A stretch of DNA of 61,492 nucleotides, from assembly GCA_035524275.1 (NCBI GenBank), contig DATKPC010000080.1, positions 1-61,492 of the forward strand. The letters are read 5' to 3'. The stretch is from DATKPC01 sp035524275. GTDB lineage: Bacteria; Pseudomonadota; Gammaproteobacteria; Burkholderiales; Burkholderiaceae_F. Below are positions 60,404 to 61,492 of the stretch, piece after piece. Positions within the stretch are counted from its first letter, which is position 1; each line of letters starts with the position of its first letter. Both the position numbers and the translations under genes were made by a program. Under the pieces are notes generated by a model that was given only the letters and a program-made list of their open reading frames with translations, did not search any database and was not told where the DNA came from.

Positions 60404-61492
60404 GCCGACTGCCTGTCGCCAGCGCGACCCGTGCCGCCGAGCAACGCCGGACCGATTCGGCACGCGCCAGCGAGCGCGCGGCGAACGCGCGGACCGATGG
60501 ACCGACGTTCGACGACGTGATGGCCCGCTCCGCCGCGGGCGCGGACCCTGCGGCCAACGCCGAAGCCGGCGGCAAGGAAACCCGCGGCGACAGCCGTGAC
60601 GCGCGACGCGACGGCGCGGCCGCGACGCGCGACGGCGGACGCGCCGGCACGGCGAAGGCCAACGAGGCCGGGTCCGCGCCGGGCGCGCGAGCCGCGGGCG
60701 CGGCGTCGACGGCGCGCAACGCCGCCAATGCCGCGCCCGCCGCGCCGGCGACGCCGGCCGCCAGCGTCAGCCTCGCCGGTGTCGGCGCTTCGGACGACGC
60801 CACGGCCACCGCCCAGGCGCCGGCCGCCACGCCCGCCGCGGCGGGCGCCGCCGACGATCCGGGCCAGGCGATTGCGGCCGCGCTGGCCCTGGCGGCCTCG
60901 TCGTTCGCCGCCCGTGCCTCGTCCGTGCTGCCGGCGGCGTCCGACGCCGCCACCGACGCCGTCGTCGATGCGCTCGACGGCGCGGGCGGCGGCGGTTCCG
61001 GATCCGCCGCGCATGCCGGCGGCAGTCCCGCCGGCGTCGATGCGGAAGGGCTGCGCGATGCGTCCGGGGCCTCGACGCCCGGCACGACGAATCCTCCCGC
61101 GGACGCAGCCGCGCCGGCCCCGGGATCCTTCGCCTCGGCGCTGGCGTCGATGCAGCCCGTTGCCGGGGCGTCGCATGTCGCCGCCGGCGCATCGAGTCCG
61201 CCGATCCGCAGTCCGGTCGGCAGCGCCGAATTCGGGCAGGAGGTCGGACAACGCATCGTGCTGCTGTCGCGAGCCGGCGTGCAGTCGGCGCGCCTGTCGC
61301 TGACGCCGGAGGAACTGGGCCCGATCACGGTCGCGATCGACGTTCGCGGCCAGGCGGCGCATGTCACTCTCGACGCCGCGCACGCGCAGACCCGCGCCGC
61401 GCTGGAGCAAGGGCTGCCGGCGCTGCACCAGCTCTTCGAGGCCGGCGGCCTGCGCCTCGCGCAGGCCGAGGTGGGCAACGGCAACGGCGGCG
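60400..61492 (+). CDS. fliK: Flagellar hook-length control protein FliK (truncated by window)
   Basis: The first 364 residues are visible. They are a long Ala-rich disordered ruler, then the start of the C-terminal switch domain (VGQRIVLLSRAGVQSARLSL, TPEELGPITVAIDVRG). FliK measures hook length and flips FlhB specificity to filament proteins. The end of the gene lies past the window edge. It overlaps fliJ by ATGA. Confidence 0.94.
   Translation, partial: MSRLPVASATRAAEQRRTDSARASERAANARTDGPTFDDVMARSAAGADPAANAEAGGKETRGDSRDARRDGAAATRDGGRAGTAKANEAGSAPGARAAGAASTARNAANAAPAAPATPAASVSLAGVGASDDATATAQAPAATPAAAGAADDPGQAIAAALALAASSFAARASSVLPAASDAATDAVVDALDGAGGGGSGSAAHAGGSPAGVDAEGLRDASGASTPGTTNPPADAAAPAPGSFASALASMQPVAGASHVAAGASSPPIRSPVGSAEFGQEVGQRIVLLSRAGVQSARLSLTPEELGPITVAIDVRGQAAHVTLDAAHAQTRAALEQGLPALHQLFEAGGLRLAQAEVGNGNGG

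Overview
The window is a high-GC stretch of bacterial chromosome given over almost entirely to flagella. It carries roughly fifty flagellar, motility or glycosylation genes and only a few unrelated ones. The master regulator FlhDC, FliA (sigma-28), the flgBCDEFGHIJKL order, the flhB-flhA-flhF-flhG-fliA order and the very GC-rich third codon positions fit a betaproteobacterium, most likely in or near the Burkholderiales. This is inferred from gene content and order; no rRNA gene is present to confirm it.

Layout. 167-12080 (minus): a neutral zinc metallopeptidase lies downstream of the rod/hook operon flgBCDEFGHIJ and flgKL. 12212-13716 (plus): flgA, flgM, flgN. 13909-16526: an unrelated insert with a LysR regulator divergent from a beta-class glutathione transferase, then a DODA-type extradiol dioxygenase. 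16825-23518 (minus): flhB-flhA-flhF-flhG-fliA. 23795-25109: an unrecognised ORF and a YcgR-type PilZ brake. 25142-42162: a glycosylation island of about 17 kb with glycosyltransferases (GT2, GT41/OGT-like, a 1398-residue multi-GT, a GT32-GT2 fusion), a zinc-ribbon methyltransferase, two tandem DegT aminotransferases, a WbqC-like protein, a divergent aminoacyl-tRNA-protein transferase and a three-part protein (glycosyltransferase, methyltransferase, spermidine-synthase-like). 42289-47477 (minus): fliC, flaG, fliD, fliS, fliT, a FliK-like gene and a small FlhB C-terminal homologue. 48465-52932 (plus): flhD, flhC, motA, motB, cheY, cheZ. 53107-54776 (minus): fliE, with a TPR-glycosyltransferase translationally coupled to it. 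55061 to the end (plus): fliF-G-H-I-J and a truncated fliK.

Regulation visible in the sequence. Sigma-28 promoters of the TAAAGTTT-N11-GCCGATAA type stand before flgA, flgM, flgK, flhB and (with N12) fliC. Weaker candidates stand before flaG, motA, fliF and the GT32-GT2 gene. FliA therefore probably feeds back on its own operon and on its anti-sigma factor. An inverted repeat upstream of flhDC resembles a LuxR/RcsB-type site. Six copies of a palindromic repeat of about 130 bp (one of about 207 bp) lie in gene junctions, four of them between convergent genes.

How the genes work together. FlhDC and FliA switch on the basal body, export gate, hook, filament, motor and CheY/CheZ. The island most likely builds and attaches a glycan to a short (278-residue) flagellin with a Thr/Asn/Ser-rich middle. 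The most unusual content is the pairing of aminosugar-type enzymes with an aminoacyl-tRNA-dependent transferase and an aminopropyltransferase-like domain. These could decorate the glycan with an amino acid or a polyamine-like group; that idea is inference and is set out in the findings.
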